From NCBI GenBank assembly GCA_020630795.1, contig JAHDIK010000013.1, positions 25,197-89,196 of the forward strand: DNA of 64,000 bases, written 5' to 3'. Source of the stretch: Colwellia sp. GTDB taxonomy: Bacteria > Pseudomonadota > Gammaproteobacteria > Enterobacterales > Alteromonadaceae. Position 1 is the first letter of the stretch. Each line of letters begins with the position of its first letter. The notes under the pieces were generated by a model. It was not told the DNA's origin, ran no database searches, and saw only the letters and a list, made by a program, of their open reading frames with translations. The position numbers and the translations under genes are program-made. Positions 55,845 through 64,000 of this stretch are shown one piece after another.

Positions 55845-56528
55845 ATGAAATATTTAATAGTAGTGAGTATTGTACTTTTGCAACTTAGTGGTTGTGCGAG
55901 TATTGAGCAAGCGAAAATATTGCCTAACGACCCAGATTTTGCGCCCATTTTACCTGAAATGGAAGAAGAACCCGTTGTTCCTACGGGCTCATTATTTAAA
56001 GAAAATTACGTTAATAATATTTATTCAGATTCTAAAGCGCATCGAGTAGGCGACATTATTTCAGTGGTGTTAAGTGAAAATACTCAAGCTCAGAAGAAAG
56101 CAAAAACTGAATTGAAAAAAGACAATAGTTCGAATTTAGGCTCTGTTGTTGGTTTAGGTGGCGCTCCTATTACCTTTAAAGGCGATTCTTTAGAGTTAGG
56201 TTTTTCGCAAAATTCAGCGTTTAAAGGCGATTCAAAGTCAGACCAAAGTAACAGCTTATCGGGCAACATATCTGTACACGTATTACGCGTGTTACCAAAC
56301 GGAAATTTAATGATTCGCGGTGAAAAATGGATGTCGTTAAATAACGGAGATGAGTATGTACGTTTAACGGGAGTTATTCGTTCAAAAGATATCAGCTCAA
56401 GTAACACCATTATGTCTAGCAAAGTGGCGAATGCTCGAATTCAATATGCGGGTACAGGAGCTTTTGCTGACGCTCAAGAGCAAGGTTGGTTGTCTAAATT
56501 TTTCGGGAGCTCATGGTGGCCATTATAA
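55845..56528 (+). CDS. flgH: Flagellar L-ring lipoprotein FlgH
   Basis: FlgH forms the outer membrane L-ring. The start at 55845 (AGGAG at 6-nt spacing) gives the lipoprotein signal MKYLIVVSIVLLQLSGCAS; a 23-codon upstream extension overlapping flgG is rejected. The 227-residue product (E. coli 232) has the conserved SDSKAHRVGDIISVVLSE-type segment, NGNLMIRGEKWMSLNNGDEYVRLTGVIRSKDI and the terminal GWLSKFFG. Confidence 0.95.
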   Translation: MKYLIVVSIVLLQLSGCASIEQAKILPNDPDFAPILPEMEEEPVVPTGSLFKENYVNNIYSDSKAHRVGDIISVVLSENTQAQKKAKTELKKDNSSNLGSVVGLGGAPITFKGDSLELGFSQNSAFKGDSKSDQSNSLSGNISVHVLRVLPNGNLMIRGEKWMSLNNGDEYVRLTGVIRSKDISSSNTIMSSKVANARIQYAGTGAFADAQEQGWLSKFFGSSWWPL

Positions 56529-56564
56529 ACACGCCGTTTAATGGTTACATGAAGAGGTGAAGTG

Positions 56565-57659
56565 ATGAATATTTTACTCAAACTTAGTACAGTTTTACTT
56601 TGTTTTGGCTTGATGCAAACTGCCAACGCCCAACGTATAAAAGATTTAGCTGATGTAGCGGGTGTGCGTTCTAATCAAATTTTAGGATATGGTTTAGTTG
56701 TTGGTTTACCAGGTACAGGTGAACAAAGTCCGTTTACAGAGCAAAGTTTCAAAACAATGCTCAGTAATTTTGGCATTACAATGCCGGCAAACTTAAAACC
56801 TAAAATTAAGAATGTTGCCGCAGTTGCCGTTCATGCAGAGTTAGAAGCATTTGCAAAGCCCGGTCAAAAAATAGATGTAACCGTATCTTCTATGGGATCT
56901 GCTCAAAGTTTACGTGGTGGTACGTTATTACAAACCGTATTAATGGGAGTAGACGGTAACGCTTATGCTATTGCTCAAGGTAGTGTAGTGGTTAGTGGCT
57001 TAGGAGCTGAAGGACTTGATGGCTCTAAAATTGTAGTAAACACACCTACGGTTGGACGTATTGCAAATGGCGCAATGGTTGAGCGTGAAGTCGCTTCACC
57101 ATTTGGTTCTGGCGATTATATTACGTTTAACTTACATCAGTCAGACTTTACAACGGCTAAACGTTTATCAGATACCATTAATGATTTAATTGCAGGTTCA
57201 GCTCGTGCTATCGATGCGACTTCGGTACGTGTAAATGCGCCACGTGATTTAGCCGACCGTGTAAGCTTTTTATCTACGTTAGAAAACTTGGAGTTTGAGC
57301 CAGATCGTTCATCTGCCAAAGTTATTGTTAACTCTCGTACAGGGACTATTGTTATTGGTTCTGACGTACGTTTGTTACCCGCAGCCATTACACATGGTGG
57401 AATTACCGTTACCATTAATGAAATACAAGACATTTCTCAACCTGACGCATTTGCAGAAGGCGACACGGCATTAACTAATCAATCGGTTGTTAATGTGAAT
57501 AATAGTGATAACAGAATGTTTGTGTTTAATCCTGGCGTAACCTTAGACACGTTAGTTAGAGCAATTAATCAGGTGGGCGCTGGGCCGGGCGATGTTATGG
57601 CTATCCTTGAAGCGCTTGAACAAGCCGGAGCATTGCGTGGAGAGTTGGTTGTAATTTAA
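56565..57659 (+). CDS. flgI: Flagellar P-ring protein FlgI
   Basis: FlgI forms the periplasmic P-ring. The 364-residue precursor (E. coli 365) has a signal peptide ending near [13 protein letters not shown], followed by [24 protein letters not shown] and [32 protein letters not shown], and ends [41 protein letters not shown] precedes the ATG at 56565; a GTG three bases earlier is the alternative. Confidence 0.96.
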   Translation: MNILLKLSTVLLCFGLMQTANAQRIKDLADVAGVRSNQILGYGLVVGLPGTGEQSPFTEQSFKTMLSNFGITMPANLKPKIKNVAAVAVHAELEAFAKPGQKIDVTVSSMGSAQSLRGGTLLQTVLMGVDGNAYAIAQGSVVVSGLGAEGLDGSKIVVNTPTVGRIANGAMVEREVASPFGSGDYITFNLHQSDFTTAKRLSDTINDLIAGSARAIDATSVRVNAPRDLADRVSFLSTLENLEFEPDRSSAKVIVNSRTGTIVIGSDVRLLPAAITHGGITVTINEIQDISQPDAFAEGDTALTNQSVVNVNNSDNRMFVFNPGVTLDTLVRAINQVGAGPGDVMAILEALEQAGALRGELVVI

Positions 57660-57688
57660 GGGAGTCCTTAATTACACCATTATTAATT

Positions 57689-58672
57689 ATGGCAACTAGA
57701 CTAACCAACGCTCAAAACTTTTTAGATGTAAATGGGTTAGATTCTGTCCGATTACAGGCCAAGTCTACCGATAAATCTGAGAAAGAAGCCGCGCTTCAAA
57801 CAGCTGCTAAGCAATTTGAAGCGATATTCATGCAAATGCTGATGAAGAGCATGAGAAGCGCTCAAGAAGTGTTAGAGTCAGACAGTCCATTCAATTCTGA
57901 AAGTACAAAGTTTTATAGAGACATGCATGATCAGCAAATGTCTTTAGAGTTATCTAATAACGGTTCGTTAGGTTTATCTGACTTAATTGTTAGACAATTA
58001 GGTGGAGATGAAAACTACACTCCTCACACTATTTTACGTAACAATGGTAATTTAGATTCTCGTGGTAAAAACATCTTCGATCTACACAATACCAGAGAAC
58101 CTTTACCTAAAACGATCCCTATGGATCGTCAAACAAATGACGAGAATATCCCTAAATACTTATCAAGAAATGTAGAAAAGTCTTCAGAAGTTTCACCGTC
58201 ATTTAATTCACCTCAAGATTTTGTCACTGCATTGACTGAATCTGCTAAACAAGTACAAGCAAAGCTTAAAATTCCTTTTGAAGTTGTAATTGCCCAAGCC
58301 GCCTTAGAAACTGGCTGGGGAAAGAAAATTATTAAAACAAATCAAGGTGATAGTTCACACAACTTGTTTAACATTAAAGCAGACTCACGTTGGAGTGGCG
58401 ATAAAACGTCTACCGAAACGTTAGAGTTTCAACAAGGCGCGATGGTTAAAAAACGAGAGCCATTTCGTGTGTATAACTCTATCGCCGAAAGCGTTAATGA
58501 TTACGTTAACTTCTTGTCTTCTAACGAAAGATACAAACCTGCCCTTAATAATACCTCTAATGTGGAACAGTTCCTGCATAGTCTACAGAGTGCTGGTTAT
58601 GCCACGGATCCTAATTACGCAAAAAAAATATTGGGTACATTAAAAACCGTAACTGGCCTGCTAAACAAGTAA
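57689..58672 (+). CDS. flgJ: Flagellar rod cap / peptidoglycan hydrolase FlgJ
   Basis: FlgJ caps the growing rod and opens the peptidoglycan. The 327-residue product (E. coli 313) has an N-terminal rod-cap domain (KQFEAIFMQMLMKSMRSA, FYRDMHDQQMSLELSN) and a C-terminal beta-N-acetylglucosaminidase domain from about residue 170. The putative catalytic Glu is in QAALETGWGKK, and SHNLFNIKA and FRVYNSIAESVNDYVNFL follow. It is the dual-domain form found in gammaproteobacteria. Confidence 0.95.
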   Translation: MATRLTNAQNFLDVNGLDSVRLQAKSTDKSEKEAALQTAAKQFEAIFMQMLMKSMRSAQEVLESDSPFNSESTKFYRDMHDQQMSLELSNNGSLGLSDLIVRQLGGDENYTPHTILRNNGNLDSRGKNIFDLHNTREPLPKTIPMDRQTNDENIPKYLSRNVEKSSEVSPSFNSPQDFVTALTESAKQVQAKLKIPFEVVIAQAALETGWGKKIIKTNQGDSSHNLFNIKADSRWSGDKTSTETLEFQQGAMVKKREPFRVYNSIAESVNDYVNFLSSNERYKPALNNTSNVEQFLHSLQSAGYATDPNYAKKILGTLKTVTGLLNK

Positions 58673-58726
58673 TTCTGTTAACGCAAATTACCTTTTTTAT
58701 TTTTACTTACTAGTTGGAGGGCGATC

Positions 58727-60718
58727 ATGTCTGTGAGTTTATACAATACAGGTGTAAGTGGTTTACTTGCTTCTCAACAGCAGCTTGCTACAACTGGTAA
58801 TAACATCTCCAACGTTAATACTGAAGGCTACAATAGGCAGCGTGCGGAACAAAACGCATCTATTGGTTTGTTTACCGGTGGAAACTACATTGGTGGCGGT
58901 ACGTACATTGAAGATGTACGACGCGTATATGATCAATTCTCTTATAAAGAACAGCTATTAAGTCAAACCAGCTTAAGTCATGCCGAGTCGTTGCATGTTG
59001 ATTTAACACAGTTAAATGAAGTGATGACTTTTTCAGGCGGTTCAATTAATAGCTCGCTTGATGCCTTCTATAAATCAATCAACAGTATTACTGATAATCC
59101 AAGTGATCTTGGGTTAAGAAATATGGCCATTAATCAGGCCAAAATTCTAAGTGCCGATTTTAATTCTCTTAACCAAAGTCTTGATCAAATGGTTAAATCA
59201 TCCAATGGCGAGATTGAGCAAATCGCCACGCACATTTCACAAATATCGTCTGAAATCGGCAGAATAAACGAACAAATTTTACATAGCCAAAATCCAGTGT
59301 CGGGTAGACCAAATGATTTACTTGATACAAGAGATCGTTTAGTTAATGATTTAAGTAAATACACCAGTGTACATACAGTGACAGACGATAATAATGTCAT
59401 GAGTGTTATGATCGGTAACGGCGCTACGCTGGTTGCTGGTATTACGCCAATGTCAGTATCTGTAAGTGCAGGCGACCCAGATCCTAACAAAACAACTTTA
59501 AATATTGTTAGCCCCAACAGTGCGGTTCAACTAAATGGCAATGTAGTGGGCGGAGAGATTGCTGCTAAGTACGAATTTAGAGATCAACATATTGCACAAA
59601 TTCGCAGTGAGATGAATCGTTTGGCAATGGCAATTTCTGAAACGGTTAACAGTGTTCAGCACACAGGTTTAGATTTAAATGAGCAAGAAGGTTTAGATTT
59701 TTTTACCGACATTAATACCTCGTTACTTCAGCAATCTAGAGTTTTAGCGTCGAACAAAAATACGGGCTCTTTAAATGCTATCGTAAATATTACCGATATC
59801 ACCAAAATACCTGCTGACGAATTTATGGTTGAATATGATGGTACTAACTACATCATGACCAATCTTTCTGACAACTCAACGCTTAACTTAGGTGGTATTG
59901 GAACACTTAATAACGCGGCAGCCACAACTTACGGTTTCGAATTTATCGAAAATGCGGGCACACCAAACGCTGGTGACGTGTTCGTGATTAAACCTGCTGA
60001 AAATAGCGCAGCATTAATGAATGTTACGTTGAGTGATGGCGCAGGTATTGCAGCAAGCTCAGCAGTAGAAGTTACAGAGTCTGATAATAACGTGGGCGGC
60101 GGAGCGGTTTTAATTTCCGCAGTTAACGATCCTATTGCTGCACAAACATATGCTACTGCGAACAATATAACGGTAGATGTTTATGAAAGCTCAACGGGCG
60201 TGTTTGACTATAGAGTATACGATTCAACAATCTCGCCTATTTCTACAATAGCATCAGGGTCTTATTTGGCTGGTGGTAGCGCGACTGTGAATTTACCAAC
60301 AGTTGGTACAGCAGCATTTCAAATTGAAATAAAAGGTAATCCCAGTGGAACAACAGCGCTAGCAAGAGATGTGTTTTCAATTGGAGACTCTTTTGGTGTA
60401 GGTAATAGTACAAACTCTCGCGCACTCGGTTTAACTCAAGAAAACGGCATCATTAACGGCGAGAAAGATACCTTTAGTCAAAGTTTAGGATCTTCAATTG
60501 CAGATGTTGGTTCAAACTCGAAAGCTGCAGAACTTACAGAGTCGACCGCTCAAGCACTTTATACAAAGGCTTTTAATCGTAATCAAGCTACATCAGGTGT
60601 AAACCTTGACGAAGAAGCCGCGAATTTATTGAAATTTCAGCAAGCTTATCAAGCGTCATCTCAAATCATATCTATCGCCAACACGATATTCGATACATTA
60701 CTACAAGCAGTAAGATAG
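58727..60718 (+). CDS. flgK: Flagellar hook-associated protein 1 FlgK
   Basis: FlgK is the first hook-filament junction protein. The N terminus (YNTGVSGLLASQQQLATTGNNISNVNTEGYNRQRAE) and C terminus (VNLDEEAANLLKFQQAYQASSQIISIANTIFDTLL) are canonical. At 663 residues it is longer than E. coli FlgK (547), with a Gly/Ala/Asn-rich surface insertion (~340-560). GGAGGG gives a strong ribosome site. flgL starts 9 nt later. Confidence 0.95.
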   Translation: MSVSLYNTGVSGLLASQQQLATTGNNISNVNTEGYNRQRAEQNASIGLFTGGNYIGGGTYIEDVRRVYDQFSYKEQLLSQTSLSHAESLHVDLTQLNEVMTFSGGSINSSLDAFYKSINSITDNPSDLGLRNMAINQAKILSADFNSLNQSLDQMVKSSNGEIEQIATHISQISSEIGRINEQILHSQNPVSGRPNDLLDTRDRLVNDLSKYTSVHTVTDDNNVMSVMIGNGATLVAGITPMSVSVSAGDPDPNKTTLNIVSPNSAVQLNGNVVGGEIAAKYEFRDQHIAQIRSEMNRLAMAISETVNSVQHTGLDLNEQEGLDFFTDINTSLLQQSRVLASNKNTGSLNAIVNITDITKIPADEFMVEYDGTNYIMTNLSDNSTLNLGGIGTLNNAAATTYGFEFIENAGTPNAGDVFVIKPAENSAALMNVTLSDGAGIAASSAVEVTESDNNVGGGAVLISAVNDPIAAQTYATANNITVDVYESSTGVFDYRVYDSTISPISTIASGSYLAGGSATVNLPTVGTAAFQIEIKGNPSGTTALARDVFSIGDSFGVGNSTNSRALGLTQENGIINGEKDTFSQSLGSSIADVGSNSKAAELTESTAQALYTKAFNRNQATSGVNLDEEAANLLKFQQAYQASSQIISIANTIFDTLLQAVR

Positions 60719-60727
60719 GAGCATTAG

Positions 60728-61954
60728 ATGAGAGTATCTACAGCCCAGTTTTATTATCAAAATGGATTGCATATGTCTAACAAGCAATCTGTTGTTAACG
60801 AGCAATCAGCCTATATTTCAAGTGGAAAGCGCGTGCTTACTGCAAAAGACGACGCGGTATCGTTTGGTGCTTTAACTGGCTATAAAGAAGAGCTCGCATC
60901 AATTGAACGTTATAAACGTAATGTAACACAAGCTGAGAGCCGAAATGGTTTACAAGACACTTTACTGTCAAGCAGTACAGATGTTCTGAATCAATTACGT
61001 GACCTTATGTTGCAAGCAAATAACGGCGCCCGAAGTAATGAAGATTTAACATCTATATCTCAGCAGTTAAAGCATGGTCTAGAAGAAATGCTTGATATTG
61101 CTAATACGAAAGATGAAACAGGAACCTATATTTTTGCAGGTTACAACGTAGAAACTAAACCTTTTTCACTTCAACCAGACAACACAGTTATTTATAACGG
61201 CGATAGTGGCGTACGAGAGCTACAAATAGGGAAAAACATTACTGTTCCTATTAATCAAGCTGGTGATAAGGTGTTTGAGGCTGTTGACAACGCCATTGGT
61301 GATTTTTCTGCCATTTACAATGCGAGCCCAGCTAATACTTCAGGTGTGTCAGTTCAGTCGGCTCAAATAGTAGACCGTGGGTTATATAATAGCGCCACGA
61401 ATACGCCTAATGATTATCACTTTTCGTTTACGGCACCAGACACTCTCACTGTGACTGACTCTGCTACACCTACGGCAAACGTAGTAACTACCGTAGCGCC
61501 ATATGTTGCCGGGCAAACTATTGCCTTTGACGGTATTGAGGTTCAGTTAAACGGCAATCCGTTACCGGGTGAAAGTTTTAGTATTTCACCTGAACCTCAA
61601 ATTAGCATTTTTGAGACGATTAAAAGTTCGATAGATTGGCTAGATGCCGGAAATACGACAATAGGTACGGAACAACGCCAAGTAGATTTTGACACTATTC
61701 TAGGTCAATTTAACAAAGTACTTGATCACATTACCTTTAAGCGAGCCGAGGCTGGTATTAACTTACAGCAAATTGAGCGTCAGAAAAATGTTCATTTAGA
61801 CACTGAGCTTTATCTACATCAAGGCCGCGCACGTATTGAAGACTTAGACTTTGCCGAAGCAATCTCAGGATTCGAACAGTCAAAAATTGCGTTACAAGCG
61901 GCACAACAAACATTCTCACAAATTCAAGGACTTAATCTTTTTAATTATATTTAG
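60728..61954 (+). CDS. flgL: Flagellar hook-associated protein 3 FlgL
   Basis: FlgL is the second junction protein below the filament. The 408-residue product has the flagellin-like N terminus (RVSTAQFYYQNGLHMSNKQS, SGKRVLTAKDDAVSFGAL) and the C-terminal helix LDFAEAISGFEQSKIALQAAQQTFSQIQGLNLFNYI. It is longer than E. coli FlgL (317) because of an insertion (~residues 195-290) rich in Thr/Ser/Val. It is last of the flgF-flgL run; the flagellin gene has its own promoter. Confidence 0.94.
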   Translation: MRVSTAQFYYQNGLHMSNKQSVVNEQSAYISSGKRVLTAKDDAVSFGALTGYKEELASIERYKRNVTQAESRNGLQDTLLSSSTDVLNQLRDLMLQANNGARSNEDLTSISQQLKHGLEEMLDIANTKDETGTYIFAGYNVETKPFSLQPDNTVIYNGDSGVRELQIGKNITVPINQAGDKVFEAVDNAIGDFSAIYNASPANTSGVSVQSAQIVDRGLYNSATNTPNDYHFSFTAPDTLTVTDSATPTANVVTTVAPYVAGQTIAFDGIEVQLNGNPLPGESFSISPEPQISIFETIKSSIDWLDAGNTTIGTEQRQVDFDTILGQFNKVLDHITFKRAEAGINLQQIERQKNVHLDTELYLHQGRARIEDLDFAEAISGFEQSKIALQAAQQTFSQIQGLNLFNYI

Positions 61955-61975
61955 TTGACCAGGTTAAGTAATTAT

Positions 61976-61991
61976 TGGCAAGCATATTGCT
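61976..61991 (+). promoter_or_regulatory. Sigma-54 promoter of the flagellin gene
   Basis: TGGCAAGCATATTGCT has -24 TGGCA and -12 TTGC with GG and GC separated by ten nucleotides. It lies ~110 nt before the flagellin start. No sigma-28 site was seen, which recalls the sigma-54-dependent flaA of Vibrio. Confidence 0.75.
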
Positions 61992-62102
61992 TTTATATTA
62001 ATCAGTTCTACTGAAACGTAGAAAGTAAGAGGCTTTATCTGTTTAGGCTTCTAATTACATAAAGGTTATTTAAGCAATTATTTAATACATTAGGAGTTTA
62101 TT

Positions 62103-63581
62103 ATGGCTTTATCTGTCGTAACGAATATATCATCATTGAATGCTCAACGAAATTTGACTAAATCAGGAAATGGTTTAGCTACATCAATGCAACGTTTGTC
62201 ATCAGGTATGCGTATTAACAGCGCGAAAGATGATGCCGCAGGTCTTCAAATATCTAACCGTTTAACCTCTCAAATAAATGGTTTAGGTGTAGCGCAACGA
62301 AATGCTAACGACGGTATTTCAATGGCGCAAACCGCTGAAGGTGCAATGCAAGAATCAACCAGTATACTTCACAGAATACGTGATCTAGCACTTCAATCGG
62401 CAAACGGCTCTAACTCATCATCAGATCGTCAAGCGTTACAAAAAGAAGTATCGCAACTGCAAACAGAATTGACACGTATCGCAAATACTACTTCATTTGG
62501 TGACCAAAAATTATTAGATGGTAGTTTTGGTACTAAATCATTTCAAGTAGGCGCCAACGCCAATGAAACTATTGCATTAGGCTTAAATAGCATTAAAGCA
62601 GCTGACATTGGTACTAAACGTTTTGATTTAGGTGGTGCAACTGTTGGTTTAGGTGAGGCAACTGCTTTAGCTGCTGATACTAGTGGTGGTAACGGTATAA
62701 CCAATGGTGGAGTGTCAATTACGGGCCGTGGGGGGGTGGCAGTTCCTATAGCTAACGCGGCAAATGCAACTGCAGCAACAATTGCTTCTTCAATAAATGC
62801 AGTATCGGCAACTACAGGTGTTTCTGCTGACGCTAAAAGTCAGGTACAACTGTCTAACTTAACAGCTGCGGGAGCCGTGTCATTTGAATTAAATGGTTCT
62901 GTTATATCGGCTAGCCCATCTTCAACTACTGATTTTGCTGCGATTGCTACGGCAGTTAATGAACGCTCAGGATCTACAGGTGTAAGTGCAACAATTAACG
63001 ATGCCGGTAATATTATATTTACAGATGACACTGGTGCTGATATTGAAATAGGTAACTTTGTTTCAGCTGGTGATATTACGGCAACAGGTATGAATTATGA
63101 TGGTACGTTAGGTAATTCCCCAAGAGTTTTAACTGGTGGTACTACAACTACAGATTCAGTCGTTGTAGCAGGAACAATTAGATTGAATTCTACTGAATCA
63201 TTTTCAGTGACATCAGGCGACGCCACTTTGGGTGCAGATACAGCTGCGCATGTTTCAACAGCCGCAAACGTAAGTTTAATTGATGTAGCAACACAAAATG
63301 GGGCCCAAACAGCTTTAGATATTGTCGACGGCGCAATTTCACAAATTGATTCACAACGAGCGACGTTAGGTGCAATCCAAAACCGTTTTAATCACACGAT
63401 TGCCAATTTAGCTAATATCCAAGAAAATGTTTCAGCGTCACGTAGTCGTATTCAAGATACTGATTTCGCTGTTGAAACAGCTACTATGACAAAGAATCAA
63501 ATTCTGCAACAGGCTGGTACTTCAATTTTGGCGCAGGCAAACCAAATACCTCAAGCGGCAATTAGTCTTATAGGCGGTTAA
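62103..63581 (+). CDS. Flagellin (filament protein)
   Basis: The 492-residue product has the conserved D0/D1 N terminus ([42 protein letters not shown]) and C terminus ([45 protein letters not shown]), which coil together in the filament core. The middle (~175-400) is Gly/Ser/Thr/Ala-rich and forms the exposed D2/D3 domains. A strong GGAG ribosome site precedes it, and it has its own sigma-54 promoter and terminator. It is the only flagellin in this window; further copies could follow downstream. Confidence 0.96.
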   Translation: MALSVVTNISSLNAQRNLTKSGNGLATSMQRLSSGMRINSAKDDAAGLQISNRLTSQINGLGVAQRNANDGISMAQTAEGAMQESTSILHRIRDLALQSANGSNSSSDRQALQKEVSQLQTELTRIANTTSFGDQKLLDGSFGTKSFQVGANANETIALGLNSIKAADIGTKRFDLGGATVGLGEATALAADTSGGNGITNGGVSITGRGGVAVPIANAANATAATIASSINAVSATTGVSADAKSQVQLSNLTAAGAVSFELNGSVISASPSSTTDFAAIATAVNERSGSTGVSATINDAGNIIFTDDTGADIEIGNFVSAGDITATGMNYDGTLGNSPRVLTGGTTTTDSVVVAGTIRLNSTESFSVTSGDATLGADTAAHVSTAANVSLIDVATQNGAQTALDIVDGAISQIDSQRATLGAIQNRFNHTIANLANIQENVSASRSRIQDTDFAVETATMTKNQILQQAGTSILAQANQIPQAAISLIGG

Positions 63582-63601
63582 TTAGTTGTTTTTATATAGT
63601 T

Positions 63602-63627
63602 AAGGCTGATTCATTTCAGCCTTTTTT
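63602..63627 (+). terminator. Terminator of the flagellin gene
   Basis: AAGGCTGA pairs with TCAGCCTT over 8 bp with a 6-nt loop, followed by a T run. It lies about 20 nt after the flagellin stop. Confidence 0.85.
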
Positions 63628-63662
63628 ATTTCTGGAATATTTATTTAACGTGATGGTGATCT

Positions 63663-64000
63663 ATGAGCGTTCAAACTAATCTAAATAAAGCTGAAGTACT
63701 GTTTCAGCAAGGTCGATATAATGATTCTTCCGCGATATGTAGAAAACTCCTAGATAAAAAGTCTAATTTATTTGGTGCATTGCAACTTGAAGGGTTAAAT
63801 AAACAAGCACAAGGTGAACTAAAGGAGTCGATAGCTTTGTTTGAAAAAGCAATTGCAGTCAATCCTAAAAATCCTTCAACATACAATAATCTTGGTAATG
63901 TTTATTTAGCTTTATTTGAATTTAAAAAGGCTGAAAAGACTTATCAAAAAGCTTTAGCAATAGATCCGATGATGGCGGAGGCATTAAATAATCTAGCTAA
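63663..64000 (+). CDS. TPR-repeat protein, N-terminal part (cut by window end)
   Basis: An ATG at 63663 preceded by GGTGATCT opens a frame that runs off the right edge (112 codons seen). The product has tetratricopeptide repeats, for example KAEVLFQQGRYNDSSAICRKL, LFEKAIAVNPKNPSTYNNLG and TYQKALAIDPMMAEALNNLA. Downstream of flagellin genes such repeats often begin a protein for flagellin modification (a TPR-sulfotransferase or glycosyltransferase), but the diagnostic part lies beyond the window, so the function is left open. Confidence 0.8.
   Translation, partial: MSVQTNLNKAEVLFQQGRYNDSSAICRKLLDKKSNLFGALQLEGLNKQAQGELKESIALFEKAIAVNPKNPSTYNNLGNVYLALFEFKKAEKTYQKALAIDPMMAEALNNLA

Noticed and set aside
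1..64000. CRISPR array, prophage or insertion sequence
   Set aside because: No regularly spaced repeats, transposase or phage structural genes were seen on either strand.

Overview
The window reads as a chromosomal segment of an AT-rich, polar-flagellated marine gammaproteobacterium. Gene content and order (nudF-yqiB-cpdA-yqiA-parE beside tolC; fldB/dsbC-recJ-prfB-lysS; a Vibrio-type flg/cheV/cheR cluster with flgO, flgP and flgT) fit the Alteromonadales. A Colwelliaceae member (Colwellia/Thalassotalea-like) is my best guess, from protein character only. No insertion sequence, prophage, CRISPR array, rRNA or recognisable defence system was seen; most of the window is core genome with a few accessory blocks.

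Layout. 1-5.1 kb: a DUF350 membrane protein and a lipoprotein, then glnE (control of glutamine synthetase). 5.1-8.1 kb: an unknown membrane-anchored protein, the lipid A acyltransferase lpxL and a divergent glycosyltransferase. 8.1-14.2 kb: tolC facing nudF-yqiB-cpdA-yqiA-parE, the same arrangement as in E. coli. 14.2-24 kb is an accessory block between parE and parC: a pilin whose start overlaps the parE stop, fdhD with a YdeP-type molybdoenzyme, an arsR-GAPDH-arsJ arsenate-resistance operon under a palindromic operator, and two overlapping genes for membrane proteins with degenerate GGDEF domains. 24-28.2 kb: parC, an uncharacterised gene, a 56-residue DUF3545 protein and yaaA. 28.2-33.5 kb: a TonB-dependent receptor and a FecR-like anti-sigma factor downstream of srmB, with no ECF sigma gene beside them. 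33.6-40 kb: fldB, dsbC, recJ, prfB (with the programmed +1 frameshift) and lysS; xerD, expected between fldB and dsbC, is absent.

40.4-64 kb is a flagellar and chemotaxis region: flgBCDE, cheR and cheV on the minus strand; flgA, flgM and flgN on plus; flgO and flgP on minus; flgT, tRNA-Arg(CCU) and an RND efflux pair on plus; then flgFGHIJKL, a flagellin and a TPR gene cut by the window end. Reverse-complementing the flgE-flgT block restores the contiguous Vibrio-type order up to flgE, so the rod/hook operon looks split by an inversion between flgE and flgF. Sequence-level promoters support a flagellar hierarchy: good sigma-54 (-24/-12) sites before flgF and the flagellin, weaker ones before flgO and flgB, and a near-consensus sigma-28 site before flgMN.

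The observations most worth following are the twin degenerate GGDEF proteins (one keeps an RxxD inhibitory-site motif although its GGDEF signature is lost), the split flagellar operon, the FecR/TonB pair without a sigma factor, and the parE-coupled pilin. I did not find a clear-cut new multi-gene system. All assignments are by reading the sequence; no database search was run.
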